64,000 bases of DNA from Halichoerus grypus (lineage: Eukaryota; Chordata; Mammalia; Carnivora; Phocidae), in assembly GCF_964656455.1 (NCBI RefSeq), contig NC_135721.1, positions 86,594,754-86,658,753 of the forward strand, given 5' to 3'. Below, in pieces: positions 11,950-25,659 of the stretch (position 1 is its first letter; each line of letters starts with the position of its first letter). Below the pieces are notes generated by a model. It saw only the letters and a program-made list of their open reading frames with translations, searched no databases and was not told the origin of the DNA. The position numbers and the translations under genes are program-made.

Positions 11950-13245
11950 TTATGAGTCTACGGGCACCCCCACCAGTCTCTATAGCTGGTGCGGACTCCC
12001 TGCCCAAACAGAAGCCTTCCCCTACATTCACTTTCCTATGCCACTGCTGCCCTCCGTCTGTCCTTCCTTCCTGCCCAGTGCTTGCCAAAGCCCTAGTCCA
12101 GCCTTCACCACCCCCACTGCACACCCACTCCTTGAACCCTTAGGTTATGATTTCTAGAGTCCTACATGAACTGCTAATTCAAAGGTAACTGAAAGACCTT
12201 TCAAGTAGCATGCTCTCAATTCTCATCTACCTTCCACGGGGACCATCTGACGCTGTGACCACTTCCTCTTCGAAACTCCAACCCACACCCCACTCCCTTC
12301 TTGCCCTCCCTCCCTCCACTGATGGCTCTTTTTGGATTACCACTCTGATCCCTCTCTCCCCCTACAGCTCAAATGTAGGCATGCTCTCAAGATCTGCCAC
12401 CACATCTCTCCCCGGGGACTCTTGTGGATTCCCACAACTGCAACCATCAGCACATCCAGGTGGACCTTTGTCTCAGCCCCCCTCACTTCACCTTACTTGC
12501 AAATTCTTGCATGCCACCCACACAATATGCATTGTGTTCACCCACTTCTTTTAGTACTCACTGACATTATCCTGATTCAGGCCTTCATCATCTCACCAGG
12601 ACTAGTGCAATGACTTCCTAATTACTCTCCACGTTTATTGTCGTCTTAGTCGTCTGTCGTCTTAGTGCACTCAATTTAGTTTCCTTCTAGAAAACTGGTT
12701 CACACAGCCCATAGAATAGTGTCCAAATTCATTGCTTAAGAGTCTTCACTCTGGATGCATGTCCCTACTCCAAAAGAGCTGCAGGGCTATGGAGAAATTA
12801 TTTGCCTTCTTTGAGCCTCACAGTGTTGTTGTAGGAGCAGTTGCTCAGGTTGTACACTGCACAAGTGTACCCAGATGATGGAACAAGTTGAAACTAAAAT
12901 CCAACTCATGCTCCAATCACCAAATCAGTGGCCTAAACTGAGTCTCTGGTCGAGCTGGAAGAAGCCTTTCCCTAATTTCCCCAATGCTTCAGTAAGGACT
13001 GGGACTTCCCAGATTTCTTCTGTAATACATATATTTTCCTGCTGCTACTTGATACTCAGACTCAAATCTTTCATTTTCCCCAAATACACCAGGTACTCGA
13101 ACAGCCCAGGGTGTGTCTCCATCATCTCTGCAGCAATTTGTCCCTTGATTGTGCACCTGGGGAAAAGCTCATTCTCTAATGCTCCTCGGTCTGGGAAGGC
13201 TCTGTGCATCCCACCAACTTGGAACTTCCTCTTTAGTCCACATCC
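11950..13245 (+). repeat. Degraded L2 sequence
   Basis: Pyrimidine-rich text (ctctccccctacagctc..., attgtgttcacccac, ctgattcaggccttcatcatctcaccaggactagtgcaatgacttcctaa, agcctttccctaatttccccaatgc) matches the style of L2 ORF2 and 3' end. It is broken by many stops and shifts. Confidence 0.6.
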
Positions 13246-13529
13246 TGGTAACAGTTATTGAGGACTATGTCACTCTGGCTTGGACTGTGCTTTTGGTTGG
13301 GAATCTATCTCTTCCACTTGTTTTTGGGTCATCTGACAGCAAAACCCAGAGCAGAACCCATTCACATTTGCTGTTCTGAGCTCGGTATTCCTGGCAAACC
13401 TGAATTTGTAGCTAAGCACTATTGGGTTATATCTGGAAAATAAAAGGATAGAGCAGAGTTGAAGGAGCAAACATGTATATTTTGAAGGGGCCAGGTTAGA
13501 GAATGATTTTAAAATAGGTTTTTTAAATT

Positions 13530-14000
13530 AAAGCAATCAAACACAATGGCCCTAGGTAAATTAGAAAAACACAGATAGGTAAAACAAAATCAAAATCACT
13601 CCTAATCCCTCCAGCCACAGATGACCATTATCCTCATTTTGCTTTGTAATTTTATAAATGTTATTATATATTGATGATTTACTAAAAAAAATGAGATTTA
13701 TGTATTACCTACTTCTTAGTATAACCTAAGCATTTTTGATGATATAAAATATTTTCTATGGAAATAATATTTTTAATGTCTGCACAGTATCCTGCTGGGT
13801 AATTGTACCATAATTTATTTACACATTCCCCAAATAGGTAGACTTTCATTTTTCTCTATTTTATGTAATACTGCAGTCAACATCCTTATACCTAACTATT
13901 GGATACAACATAAATTTTCTCTTAAGAATAAAAGCCTAGAAATTGAACCGCTGGGTCAAAGGTCAGGTACATGTTTAAGGCTTTTGACATCTGTAATTAA
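13530..14000 (+). repeat. Old L1 or HAL1-type fragment
   Basis: ttatttacacattccccaaataggtagac, gaaattgaaccgctgggtcaaaggtc and taaggcttttgacatctg are characteristic text. Confidence 0.6.
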
Positions 14001-14164
14001 ACCTGCCCCAAGAATCACCATACCCACCTGACCTTCCCCTTTGAGATCAGTGACTTGCCAATTTCACCACCCTTGCCAAAATGGGTGTTTCAGATCATGG
14101 AGTTTTAAGGCTGAAAATAACCGAAGAGATGATCCACAGGGAAGGTCTCATCCCTGTCTGACAC

Positions 14165-14262
14165 TGGAATCACTGGGGGCCAGGCGGGGCCTTACCTATT
14201 TAGTAAGCTCGCCAGGTGACTCTGTGCAGCCAGGTTTGAGAACCACTGATGTAGTCCAAACC
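14165..14262 (+). repeat. hAT-Charlie-type DNA transposon fragment (MER20/MER5-like)
   Basis: gaatcactgggggccaggcggggccttacc..., then gccaggtgactctgtgcagccaggtttgagaaccactg, resembles the right part of these small elements. Confidence 0.5.
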
Positions 14263-14264
14263 CC

Positions 14265-15750
14265 ATGTTCCAGGTTTGAGGAAACTAAGCATCAGAGAAA
14301 GTGTGTAACTTGCTTAAGTTGACCCATTGGCGGAACAAAAATGAAAATATATCCAAAAGACAAAGAAAAAGAAAATGATGATTTTAGATGGGAAATAAAG
14401 TGATGACCACTTGTAGTTAATTACGGGTAAGAGAGTGGTAGTCCCTAGGTGTTTATATTAGAAATCTCATTCTTAGTCTGCAGACTCTTTAAGATCATAG
14501 AGTAGAAGGAATGCTAATCTTTCTTCCATTCCATGGAGAAACCATTCTCACAAAATCCGTTCATCACCAATTGCTCATTTTAAAACCTGCATTTTTTAAA
14601 GTCTATCCTTAAAAGAAAGAGAGGAAAGGAGCATGGACTCCCATAGATACACTCTGCATTAATTTATTTTTACAAAATAAGTAAAGTTTATTTTTAAAAA
14701 AGCTCCAACAAGTACATTTGTTGGTGTCAAGACAAAGGGAAAAAAAAGACACAAAAATTCTTTTTTAAACAAAAATCAACCCTGATAGTATAAGTCAAGT
14801 AACTGTTTCTTTGTTGGGAAAACAAAACAAACAAAACAAAACAAAACCGTGCACTTGCAAATGAAAACACTTCCTAGGGGGAGGGAAATACTGTAGCTTT
14901 GTGGCTTTAAGAATCTTCAGTGAATGGCAGGAGGGCACAATTGGATTTTGTATTTATTTTAGGTTACACTTAACTAGAGTTAAAGAAGAACTGTAAATGG
15001 CGTGACATATCTTTCCTGCAGACATAAGCACATGGAGAATTGTGTGTGCGCCCATGTGTGTGCGTGTGTGTGCGTGTGAGTGTGTGTGTTGGCAGGAGAA
15101 GCTGAGGAATCGTGCCTGACAAGCATTGTTTTTAAGAGACCAGCTGAATTAGCAATTGTGACCAATGGCTGCTCCCAGTTACCACTTTACAAGAAAGTGA
15201 TTGTAGCACCTTTTTTTTTCTGAGAAAGGAAACATTCTCAGAACGGAAAGAAAAGGTCTTTTTGCTTTGCTATTTACTGTTCTCAGGAGATACACAGCTT
15301 GTGGTTTTGAAAGTCTGAGTTGCCTATCACTAGATCCACCTTACCACTCCCACTAGTGAAATGGACAGAGTTCTGGTTTTGGTATTGAGCAGTCAGTGAG
15401 CAACTCTGTAAATGAGCGCCCCTTCCCCTGCATTGCAAGGAGTGGCACCAGACATGGCCAGGGACCCCAAAGAGCTTAGGCTACAGAAACGGGGAGGGGG
15501 AGTGTGTTCACATCTTACCCCGCAGGCAAGATTCTCACTTCCCTTAAGGTTCCTATGGGAGACAAAGAACAGCGACATTCCCGGAAGCCATTCTGCTTGC
15601 TGGAGCAATTAAGCCAAAGGACAAAGCAGCTAAGTGTTTGGAGAAACCAGAACATCTTCATCCAGGAGATGATCTTTTCCTGTTTTTGGAGAGTTATGAT
15701 AAACTTTGGGCACGTCGGGATCCTTAGGTGACTGCACCCGGAGGCCCTTC
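14265..15750. other. Intergenic, low-complexity tracts only
   Basis: Holds an (ACAAA)n tract at about 14820-14848 and an interrupted (GT)n at 15042-15090. I see no exon or named repeat. Confidence 0.4.
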
Positions 15751-15754
15751 CCAG

Positions 15755-15885
15755 ATGGTTCTGAGGGCTTCTCAACCTCAGCGCGATTGACGTTGGGGCC
15801 TGGTAACTCTTTGTTGGGGGTGCTGTCCTGTGCGTTGTAGGGTGTCCAGCAGCATCCCTGACCCCTCTATGCATGGCAGGTGCGG
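15755..15885 (+). repeat. MER5A-like DNA transposon fragment
   Basis: gcttctcaacctcagcgcgattgacgttggggcctggtaactctttgttgggggtgctgtcctgtgcgttgtagggtgt follows the MER5A pattern in antisense. Confidence 0.7.
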
Positions 15886-18654
15886 AGAGCATCAGTGGGG
15901 GGCACTTATGAAAGGCATAGACTGGAGAACGGAACGGTTGTCTGCAGTCTTACGAGGAGAGCAGGCTGGCTGGCTCTCACACCACGAGCAGGTGCAGTGG
16001 GAGAGACTACCACGTCCTGGGCTCGTGTTCGCATCCCAAAATGCGTCCATGAGTAAACATTATTCTATCTATGGATCAGAAAACACAGGCTAATTCTTAA
16101 GGTCACCCAGACACTGTGTCACCAGGTTGGGATCTGACCCGGGTCACACATGCTCTTTCTATTGCTATCACAAGGCACCGAACTCATGAGCAACTGTAGA
16201 ATTTTCAACAGAACAAGGTAAAATGGGTTCACATGAGAAAGGGCCTAGATTATCAAAATGAGCAACTGGCTTTTTTAAACGCAAGTGACATCCTTCTCAC
16301 TGACTTTGGACACTTTTTAATAGGCAGTAGATACTGGCTTTGAGCCAAAATGTCAATTTTAGGGGAAAAAATGTTCAGGGATAATTAAAAAGGCCCAGAC
16401 AGTATGAAAGGGTAACAGAGTCCTAGCAAAGCAACTAGTTATGGTCCAGTTAGAAGCTGAAAGACAGAAACGTGAAATTTTAGAAGAGAAAAAGTAGAAA
16501 TTCAGGGGATATTTCTTTTTTCTTACGTAATAAATGGCCCTACTAGAGGGACAGCCAACCAGAAATTAAACTTGGCTGTATGTGCAAGGAATAGTGCTCT
16601 TCACTGAGAGACGTTTCCATTATGCCGTAATGTCAGCGAGGATAAAAGATCACGTGGGAGGCCATACTCATTTAGAAAGTCCTATCACCTTCCACGCACT
16701 GACAGCGTCTTCCCTTAGAAGAGTAGGTCCCAGGAAAAGAGGAGCTATTTTCTTGGGGGGGAAAGGGTGACCCCACTTGGGAGAAGGAGCTATGGCCAAA
16801 GAGACCAGAGCAGATAGTGGCCGTGGTCCACAGAGTGGCCTGCACGAGGAGGCCCCGTGATGCAGTGTCCACTGGAGCGGCCAGGACAGGGACCACAGCA
16901 TCCCCCGCGATATTCTGGATGCGCCCTGCGGGGGCAGCTTTGCTTACATGGGGAACACCTCACCTCCCTGCAAGGCTGTCCCTGTGTCTTCCACCATCTT
17001 GTTGTCCCAGCCACCTTGTACTTACTCCAGACCCCAAAATGCCAGTTTTCTGTAGCCCAAACCTTCACTATCTCATGCCCCAGAGGTGACAGCACCTCTC
17101 CCAGTCCCTGAGCAGTGAGGAGCATGGGTAACAGACATTAAAGGTGAAGGTCCCTTCACATTTTTTTGGCAACAGGTATCCTAACTGCACTTTGACTTGT
17201 GTCCCAGCAATGTTTGGTTGGACATGGTACCATAGGCTTAACCATTGTGAGAAAAGTGATTTGAGAATGTGCAAATCGGGCACTAAAGTCGTCATAGAAA
17301 AATTATCATCCTGCTTCTAATGCCAATGGAATTATGACAATAAGTGCCAAGAGATTATTTAACAAATGTTCTGGTCAGGACACAACAAAGCCAGAAATAA
17401 CAATGTTACATGCAAACAAACTGAACCACTAGGGAAAAAAAAGGCAACCATATTGGTCAAAATGAAAATCAAAATTCAAAGATCCCCAAAGTAATACAAT
17501 CATAACCAGAAGAATGTCACATATCAAATTTCTGAAATGCAGCCAAAGCAGAAAAGCAAACAGAAGTTTGGTAACCTGTATATATCTTGTATACATGGGA
17601 GATAACAGGAAACTGAGTAAAACTCCCTGAAATGGCCCAATACCATCTCCAGTTAAAGATGGAAGAAAGCTGTTGGGGGCTGGGTGGGGGGCACGGGGGT
17701 GTAGTTATGGGAGGTTAGGAGGAAGAACACAGTAGTAGGTTGCTAGGCAGACTTAAATAGGGTGTCTTCCCCCCTGGTGAATGTTTCTGATAATTTAGAG
17801 TCATCCTTCTCTTCCTAGTACAGAGAGGGAAACTTACAAGAACATTCCCCTTATAAATGGAAATATTCCATACAAAAGGGTTACTTCTGTATTCAGCGCT
17901 TCTCTCATTTCTTAAAAAGAATCAGCTCAAAATAATCCTCGTGCCCAAGAAGCATGTTTGGAGGGAGGGGGGCATTCTAGAACCCTTCAATCCTTTTTTA
18001 AACACAGATTGGTTCTATTACTAGGGATGTTTAATGCTTATAGTTTTTTTTGCTCCGCAGTCCAATTCCAACAGTCTGCTTGAAAATGGGCACAAAGAAA
18101 TTTAAAATTCAGAGACTTTGAAAGTCTTTATAAGTCAGTCCTCTGTTGAGGTTTCTTAGGCACAGTGGGTTCGTGAAAGTGGTCTTCGCTACATTTTCTT
18201 GTTTTATTGTTCAAAATACTCTGTGGCCCCAGCTCTTCTGCTTATCTCTAGCATCAGTGATCCAAATCTCTTTCTGACCTTTCTGGTCTTCAACGGTTTC
18301 CTCTGAACTCCCCCCAAGGGGTACCTCGTGATTCTTCCTTCTCCTCTACGGTATCTGCTTGTCGGCTTTTTCTTTTTTTTTTTTTTTTCTTTTTTTTTAA
18401 AGAGGGACACCTAGTTAGTGAGCCCCGTGGTTTGTAACCATGAAAAAAATCAGCTCTTTTGTTCAGGAGTGACCAGGAGTAAACAAACTTACCTCTTTAC
18501 AAAAAATTCACACATGGTAAGGGTGGTGAGGTGGTAAGCAAATGAGGGCTTCCGGGCCAGAACACACAAGTGCATATCATCAGCAGAATTTTCTTGTCAT
18601 GTTTCTATAGTCTATCCTACATGTCTTCGGCAGCAATATGAAACAAAGTAGGGA

Positions 18655-18702
18655 AGAGAGAGAGAGAGAGAGAGAGAAAGAACAAAGACAGACAGACAGA
18701 CT
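18655..18702 (+). repeat. (GA)n and (GACA)n simple repeats
   Basis: gagagagagagagagagagag, then gacagacagacagac. Confidence 0.9.
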
Positions 18703-20283
18703 TGGCTATGCACTGATTATTCTAGCTCATGATTCCAGCTAAAATAAAAGGCACAATTCTTACAACTGTCCCAGAAGGCCCCTCCTATAGGCTCCCTTCT
18801 TTCAAACAACCAAAGCAAAACCCAAAGCACCAAGCCACCACCACATTCAGAACTGGCCTCACGATGGCAAAACTGCTGTTGCATAATGCCACATCTAAGC
18901 CCATCTCTGTGGAGGGATTCAGGCAGTGCAGGGGCAGAAAACGCTTCGCTTCTTCCTTTCTAAGTTCGTCCGCTGATGTACTAATGACATTGACATACGA
19001 CAGATGAACAGGCGAAAAGCAAATTTAATTTCCTATGTGCAGGAGTTCCATAAAAATATGAGAACCAAAGAAGTGATCAAAGCGAGCAGCTTTTATACCT
19101 TTTAGACAAACAATCCATCTGTGAAGAACTGACAAGACAAAGGCGTTTGGGCTTGGAGTGGTAAAGTAGTGAGGAAGTAACAAGGTTTGTCTATACAGCT
19201 TTCTCTGCTGTGAATTCCTTACCGCTGGTGATAAGGATGCTTTTTACCTTCCTTGTGCAGAGAGGGTCCCTTTCACATGGAAAATGTATTTCCCACTTTC
19301 AGGGGGACAAAGGAAGGTCGGAGTGTCCTCCTTACGCTGGCTGTTTCTCAAGTATCTTTAATTCAAAATAATCAATATGCCAAAAATGGCATACTTGGGG
19401 ATGGTATATTCTTCTCTCCTTTAGTAGTCTTTAAACTAGCTCTTGGGGGGAAAAAAAAAAGAGATAAAGAAAGGGACTTCTTTTCATTTGGATGTGTCGG
19501 ATATAAAAAGGAAAACGTAAAAGTGTCCTGCCTTGTCCCAGTTGGTACCAAGATGGGCTATGCTCACAATCTGGGCATTCCACTTTGGGACAGATGAAGG
19601 TAGAGAGGCAGGTGATGGCGATCCTCCCTTACTCCAACACGTGCCTGTGCTCAACCCCCATTTTTGTGGCTCCTTGGCTTGTTCCTATAAAAACCTGAAG
19701 CATCGTTTCAACAATCCAAATATGCCTTTCCCCACTCTCCCTCACTAGCCCACCGGCCCCCAGAAGAGACCCTTTGATAACTAGCCAGTCTACTCCGAGC
19801 TGCTCCATTGGAAGCAGAGATCAGCCCTCACTCTTTCTTTGATTCCCAAGGTTTGTGGAGGGAAGGGGTAGTGAGGGAGGGGTAGGGAAGCATGACAATG
19901 TTGGTTCAACTTTAATTTCATTTTACTGATTATTAAAAACATGTATCTGACTAGGTTACACAAAATAGATACATAAAAAGTTGCTTCTGAGCCATTGTGT
20001 CATTTTATAATTTAAACCCGAACATGTTCATCATAGAAGTCCCACACTTAATATGTCTCTTTTATCTCTTTTCTAAGGGGAGAAACTTGCAACACGATTC
20101 TGGAGAAATATCTGCATTGTTTATGGTTGATATGGATCAGAAAGGAAATCTAAAAGGAAAGATTGAATGTTGAGGAGACTTTGTCAGAATTTTTTCAACT
20201 GCAAGAAACAGAAACCCAACTTAAGGAGAAATGAGGAAGAATTAACTCCTGAACTTGAGAATTCCAAGGGAATTCAGGCATGG

Positions 20284-20311
20284 CAAGATCCAAGATCCAA
20301 GATCCAAGATC
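20284..20311 (+). repeat. (CAAGATC)n short tandem repeat
   Basis: Four copies of caagatc, tail to head. Confidence 0.9.
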
Positions 20312-20869
20312 AACAACGTCATAGGGCTTTCTTATTCTTTCTAGCTCTTCCTCTCCTTCTCTGATTGTGCTTATCTGTCTAGCTCTTCATTTTTGGCAAG
20401 ATTCTTTCTTGATTCTGACAAATTCTAAGCTCGTGGAAAGAAAAAATGCTATTGGCAAATCTACTTCTGAGAGAGAGAGTGTGTTGCGGTTGGGGGTGGG
20501 GGGAGCAGAGAATGAGAGAGAAGCATACAATTTTCCCCACTTAGACCAGCTGAAAATATTCTTGAATGATTCTGGCTTACCCATCCTGGGGCACAAGGCT
20601 GTGGTGGAATTTGTGCAAACCATTCCATGTTAGGACGGATCAAGCCTGGATCATGGACCATGGGATCCACATGTATACAAGAAGTAGTTTCCTAATGGAA
20701 TCAAAAGAAGGATCAGACCCAAAGTGTAGTCCACCACAAACCTGGGCCCTGTCAAGGAATAAGCAAAACCAGGAAGAAAACCATCACATAAGGCCATCAT
20801 AGCATACTGAATTTTGGGGTCAGCTAACCCTGTGTCCAATAGTATTGTATATTTGGGAAAGGTGGTGTG

Positions 20870-20925
20870 AGGAGTTGGATGCTAAGTGCCTGGCACATAG
20901 TAGAGGCTCAACAAAATGTTAATCC
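20870..20925 (+). repeat. L2 3' end fragment
   Basis: gtgcctggcacatagtagaggctcaacaaaatgtt. Confidence 0.6.
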
Positions 20926-21162
20926 CGATAGTCATCAGAAGTACCATTGGAGACACCAGGTGTCATTCTCTGTGACATGTTTATGTGTTTGTGCAAAATA
21001 CCTACATTCAGTCAACCTTGCCCTGCTTTCTCCTGGTTACAAAGAGCATATACACTGCTTCCAGTGTGGTACCCACTACTACCCTCTCCCCACAGTGGCC
21101 CACATTAAATGTCAGCTCTTTGTTCTTTTCCTGTAACAAAGCTTCCATGTTATATCTCAGTT

Positions 21163-21365
21163 CTTTTTTTTTTTTTGAAAGATTTTATTTATTTATTTGA
21201 CACAAAGAGAGGGAGAGAGCATAAGCAGGGGGAGCCACAGAGGGAGGGGGAGAAGCAGGCTCTCTGCTGAGCAGGGAGCCCCTCGTGGGGCTGGATCCCA
21301 GGACCCTGGGATCACGACCCGAGCCGAAGGCAGACATCCCACTGACTGAGCCCCCCGTGCGCCCC
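21163..21365 (-). repeat. Can-SINE
   Basis: Left poly(T) and tttatttatttgacacaaagag body; the degraded head gactgagccccccgtgcgcccc is on the right. No clear target-site duplication, so it is somewhat older. Confidence 0.88.
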
Positions 21366-21894
21366 TATTTCTCTGTTTTGTCTCAGCTAGCCATCACACT
21401 GTAACTCAATCAACTGAGTTTACCCCTGCCTGCGAGTGTGTGAATGAAGTTGTTGGAGGTATTTTCATTAACAACAAAGCAAAACAAAATCCTACTCTTG
21501 GTGATATTGTGTACACTTACTATTTTGTTTCCTTTAGTTGTAGACTGATGGAGATGTTTTTGGAGCAACACAGCTTTCTAGAATCCCTAAAATGTTACTA
21601 GGTAGCTAATCACTATGCAGAAAGCCGGATCTAATTGAGACACAGGATTACATAATAGGCATCAAGGACCATTTAAGTCAATAACAAGCACAGAACCAAA
21701 GGTTTTTGGTGTCCAGTGACATGATGTTCTCAAGAGCTTGAGCCCACAATGACAAATGATAATCAAAAGATCCTGCCTTCGAGTTCAAGGTGAATAAGAT
21801 TACGATAAGCTCATAACCAAGATCACCCTTTGTTTTGTTTCATCAACATACTATAGGAATGCAAGAACCACACAGAGTCAGACCAATTTTAAGT

Positions 21895-22380
21895 TTTTCA
21901 TTATGGTAAAATGTACGTATAGAGTTTACCATTATTTAGTGTGCAATTCTGTGGCACTAAGTACCTTTGCATTGTTGTGCAACCCATCATGCCACCCATC
22001 TTGAAAACTTGTTCATCTTCCCCAGCTGAAACTCTGCACCTATTCAAACCTCGCTTAATAATAAATGTTTCATGCATGTGAAAATACATAGAATAATATC
22101 ATGAACACACAGGCACCCGCCACTCAGCTTCCCCAAATTACAGTTTGTCACATTTGTTCCAGATCTCCTCCTCATTCTTCTTTATTCTTTATTTCAAAGA
22201 AATGGAACATTTGTTGATGCAATCAGACACCCCCTTGTGGTCCACTCAGGCCCATTTCACTATCTTCCACCCCCAAGGTAGCCACCATATTCACAATTTC
22301 ATAACATTTTTGCATAGCCATAAATAACACATAGCGCTGTTTTGTGTGTTATTGTATCTTTACTATGTCTAACTAGTATA
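21895..22380 (+). repeat. Old L1 fragments
   Basis: ttatggtaaaatgtacgtatagagtttaccatt, ttgttgtgcaacccatcatgcc, and later aacacacaggcacccgccactcagcttcccc are parts of old L1 3' regions. Confidence 0.6.
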
Positions 22381-22427
22381 CCTATGGTGGGTATCCTTCT
22401 GCAGCTTTCCACCAACATTGCTTCGAA

Positions 22428-22642
22428 GACTCTTAACTCTAGGAAACCAACTGAGGGTTGTTGGAGGGGAGGTAGGTGGGCAAATGGGGTAACTGGGTGA
22501 TGGGCGTTAAAAAGGGCAAGCTCATCAAGTGTGATGAGCACTGGGTGTTATGTGCAACTGATGATTAACCGAACTCTACATCTGAAACTAATGATGTACT
22601 ATAGGTTGGCTAATTGAATTTAAATTTTAAAAAAGGGGAAAA
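22428..22642 (+). repeat. Carnivore L1 3' end, 5'-truncated
   Basis: gactcttaactctaggaaaccaactgagggttg through atgagcactgggtgttatg to ttggctaattgaatttaaattttaaaaaa. Flanked by a(a/g)cattgctt(c/t)gaa duplications (about 22415 and 22644). Confidence 0.9.
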
Positions 22643-22644
22643 AA

Positions 22645-24175
22645 GCATTGCTTTGAACTTAACCCATGTCAGGACTCCCCCCCAAATCTGGCTGTGACCC
22701 TCATGGCCCTTTCCATCTCCTTTCTTGTACCGATACTGATTAGTAGGTGTGTAGGGCCGGAGTCCAGTGAAGAGTAAAGGGAAAGAAGCCATCTCTAGCC
22801 CTGTGCCTCCCTGGGTGATACCACAAAGAACACTGGATCAAGGGACCTAGCTCTCATATCATGGAGTGCCAACCATGTTACCTAAAATCTTCTGTTCTTT
22901 CTCATCTGAAGATCTGGGAACAAGGAACCCAAGCAAGATTTTTTGTCTGGTTCCTGATTTTCAGCTGAGGGTGAGACTGAGAATGTGCTTGGTTCCCCAT
23001 AACAGAAGTACAAACAGCTCTAGCCAAAGGCCCACAGAGAAGGACACTACAGAGGAATTGGTCTTACCCCCTCGCCACCCCCAGCACCTCACCCCTCACC
23101 AGAGAACAACCACGCCACATCTGGAGAGAGGTCAGGGGATGGGATTTCAACTCCTGCTCTGTCTGCTTAGCTGATAGATTACACAACTGCCCCTGGGTCT
23201 CTGCACCAGAGAAAAGTAGACTTGAGAAGAGGTGGTTTGGTGAGCACTGCCAGGTAGAGCAGGGCATGGATGCATGCTCCCGCTCTGGCTCCCATGCCCA
23301 TGTGTGCACCAGCCACCAGAGGTTCTGGTTTCAAGAAGTAGGAATGATGGATCGGCATGCACCTGCAGGGCTGAGAGTAGACTGTGGCAGGAAGCTGAGC
23401 TGGGAGCTTCAGGTGCAGGGAACACAAGCACCATAAGTACATGGTACAAGGCCCCCACTGCTCGTCAGTGGGAAAAATAGACATATGTGAGCTCCTGGTA
23501 GGTAGGACGTGAAGGAGTCACCATTCACCCACCTGAGGCCCATGGGCAATGAGCGAGGACTGCAGTTGAGATGCCGCAGGGAGGGGGCTGCCACCACGTG
23601 CAGTCAAAGAGGTAGACATCTTTCATTTCTGTCTCTCACTGCTCTAACTAGGGTCGGAGAGACAGAGCAAGGGGACAGGTGCATGACAGCACCCATGCCC
23701 ACCTTCACTCCAGCCACAGGAGGCTGGTCTCCCATCTCCCCTGAGAGAACAAAAGGAAAAGATAGGCTTTGAATCAAATGACTGACATTTTACTATGGAC
23801 TAGAGCTGCATCCTATAAACCCAAAGTACCAAAAGTGACTATGAAGCTATAAAATCTAGCCAAATTATCATTAAGGGACCTCGTGGGAAAGGGGCCTCAG
23901 CATTGGAGGGAAAATGTTTGTACCACGCTCATTGAGCTCAATGACCTGGGTACCCCTGTCTTCCACCTGCTGCAACAGCCTTACGTAATGGTTGGGATGA
24001 TAAAGTGAGATTTCATTTTCCACTTTGCCTTCCTTGATGAGACATCTCTAGAAAAGTCTTACAGCAAAATACCCATCCAATCATATAAGAAGCCCAAGGC
24101 TGCAGGTTTCTGAGGCAAAAAAGAGGAATGTAGGATCAGTGTGCCAATCTACTCTCCGCTGTATGTTGTTCAGCA
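22645..24175. other. Intergenic, nothing recognised
   Basis: Mixed-composition sequence; open frames on both strands lack domains or splice context. Confidence 0.4.
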
Positions 24176-24184
24176 CTATAGGGT

Positions 24185-24470
24185 TTTCTTTAAATCTTTA
24201 TTGAGGTATAGTTAACAAATAAAATTGTAAGATATTTAAATTATACATGATGATTTGTTATACACCATGAAAGGATTTCTACCATTGAGTTAATTAACAC
24301 ATCTATCACCTCATATATTTATCTATTTTTTTTTTTGGATGAGAACCTTTAAGTTGTAATGTCTTAGCAAATTTCTATTATACAATATGGTATTATCAAC
24401 TGCGGTCACCTATTATACATTAGATACTGGGAAGTTATTCATCTTTTTTTAATTATAATTTTATTATTTT
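24185..24470 (-). repeat. Old L1 3' region
   Basis: cttt attgaggtatagttaacaaataaaattg and gagaacctttaagttgtaatgtcttagcaaatttc are antisense old-L1 text. Confidence 0.7.
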
Positions 24471-24477
24471 TTCCATC

Positions 24478-24562
24478 ATGATAAGTGTACTTTTTATTTT
24501 TTATTTAAATTCAATTAATTAACATATAACGTATTGTTGGTTTCAGGCGTAGAGGTCACTAT
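24478..24562 (-). repeat. Young carnivore L1 3' end fragment
   Basis: atttaaattcaattaattaacatataacgtattgttggtttcaggcgtagaggtcac is the same antisense 3' end as at 7637-7775. Confidence 0.75.
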
Positions 24563-24632
24563 TGATTTGTATTGCTTTGTGTCGAATCAATTCTATTTAG
24601 AAGCCCTTCAAAATAGAAGAAAAAAATGCCAG

Positions 24633-24648
24633 GGCGCCCTCTGCAGGA
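24633..24648 (-). promoter_or_regulatory. CTCF-like motif, minus orientation
   Basis: The minus strand reads TCCTGCAGAGGGCGCC, close to the CTCF core CCASYAGRKGGCRS. Binding is inferred from motif only. Confidence 0.4.
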
Positions 24649-24649
24649 C

Positions 24650-25510
24650 ACTTGGAGCAATCATGGGAGCCCCTTAGGCAGCCTCTGGCCTCACCGGAGT
24701 TTATGGATTTGGGACATTCCCACTGCTCATCTGCTGGGGGTCTTAAAGAACTTCCAGGAACCCAAGCAAAGCACATCTTTTGGATTCTCTGTCTCGGGAC
24801 ACCCTTGAGATGTGCGACAGGCACAGCTCCAGGGCTGGGCTGCCCTCCTCCTCTCCCTGGAGCCCAGGGTGCAAAGTCCTGAAGGAATACTAGGTACTGC
24901 AGCAGTAGAACAGAAATCTGCTTCCCGTTTGATATTTGGCCTTCAAACCCCAATCTCAAAGTATGGATACAAATAAAGTCAGGCCAGATTATCCTTATCC
25001 TGCTTGGAAACCATTATGTAGATTCACAAATCAAACTTGGACAGGAAGGAGACTGCGATCCAATGTCACCGAGGCCCCTGAGCCCCACTTTCCCATTACT
25101 CATTCATTTGGCAGACCCCTGGGAGGGCCCTGTAGGGGCCGGCACCATGCAGGGGCGGGGTGGGGGGGCGCTCAACTTTAGACAAGGCAAGGGCTGCACT
25201 CGCTGGGGCACAAACTAGCTCTTGTCAGAGTTGAGAGATACGACGCTTTATTTTCACCTTGCATAAGATAGACAAAGCCGGTCTATCATTCACAAAGTCC
25301 TTTGTGTGGATTTTCAAAGCTAGCTGGTAATGCTTGAAACAGAAAAGTTGGAAAACTGAGTGGGGAATTGATTTTCAAGCATGGAGGTTAGGGGCGAATT
25401 TCTAGCTCTTGTCCACCCACCCTCAATAAGATATTTGGTTTTGTTGATTTATTCCAACAGACATTGAATGCCTACTAAGAAGACCTTCTCAGTGCCTCAA
25501 ACATCTCTTC
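24650..25510. other. Intergenic, nothing recognised
   Basis: GC-richer segment (gcaggggcggggtggggggg near 25151). No exon evidence. Confidence 0.4.
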
Positions 25511-25529
25511 CCAAGAATATCTGTGCCCT

Positions 25530-25641
25530 GGGGCACCTGGCTGGCTCAGTTGGAAGAGCATGCAACTCTTGATCTTGGGGTCGTGAGTTTGTTGGGTGTT
25601 GAAATTACTAAAAAAAAGTAAATAAACTTAAAAAAAAAAAA
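25530..25641 (+). repeat. Short Can-SINE with internal deletion
   Basis: ggggcacctggctggctcagttggaagagcatgcaactcttgatcttggggtcgtgag, then an A-rich tail. A 17-bp duplication with one mismatch (aagaatatctgtgccct / ...gctct) lies at 25513-25529 and 25642-25658. Confidence 0.93.
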
Positions 25642-25659
25642 AAGAATATCTGTGCTCTA

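Larger units (their letters stand above)
15890..20860. other. Intergenic, no gene recognised
   Basis: About 5 kb without a recognisable exon or young repeat. It contains a poly(T) run with interruptions (about 18369-18399), a (GA)n tract (about 18655-18678) with GACA repeats (about 18689-18700), and a short 7-bp tandem repeat at 20284-20311. Many short open frames, none with a known domain. Confidence 0.4.
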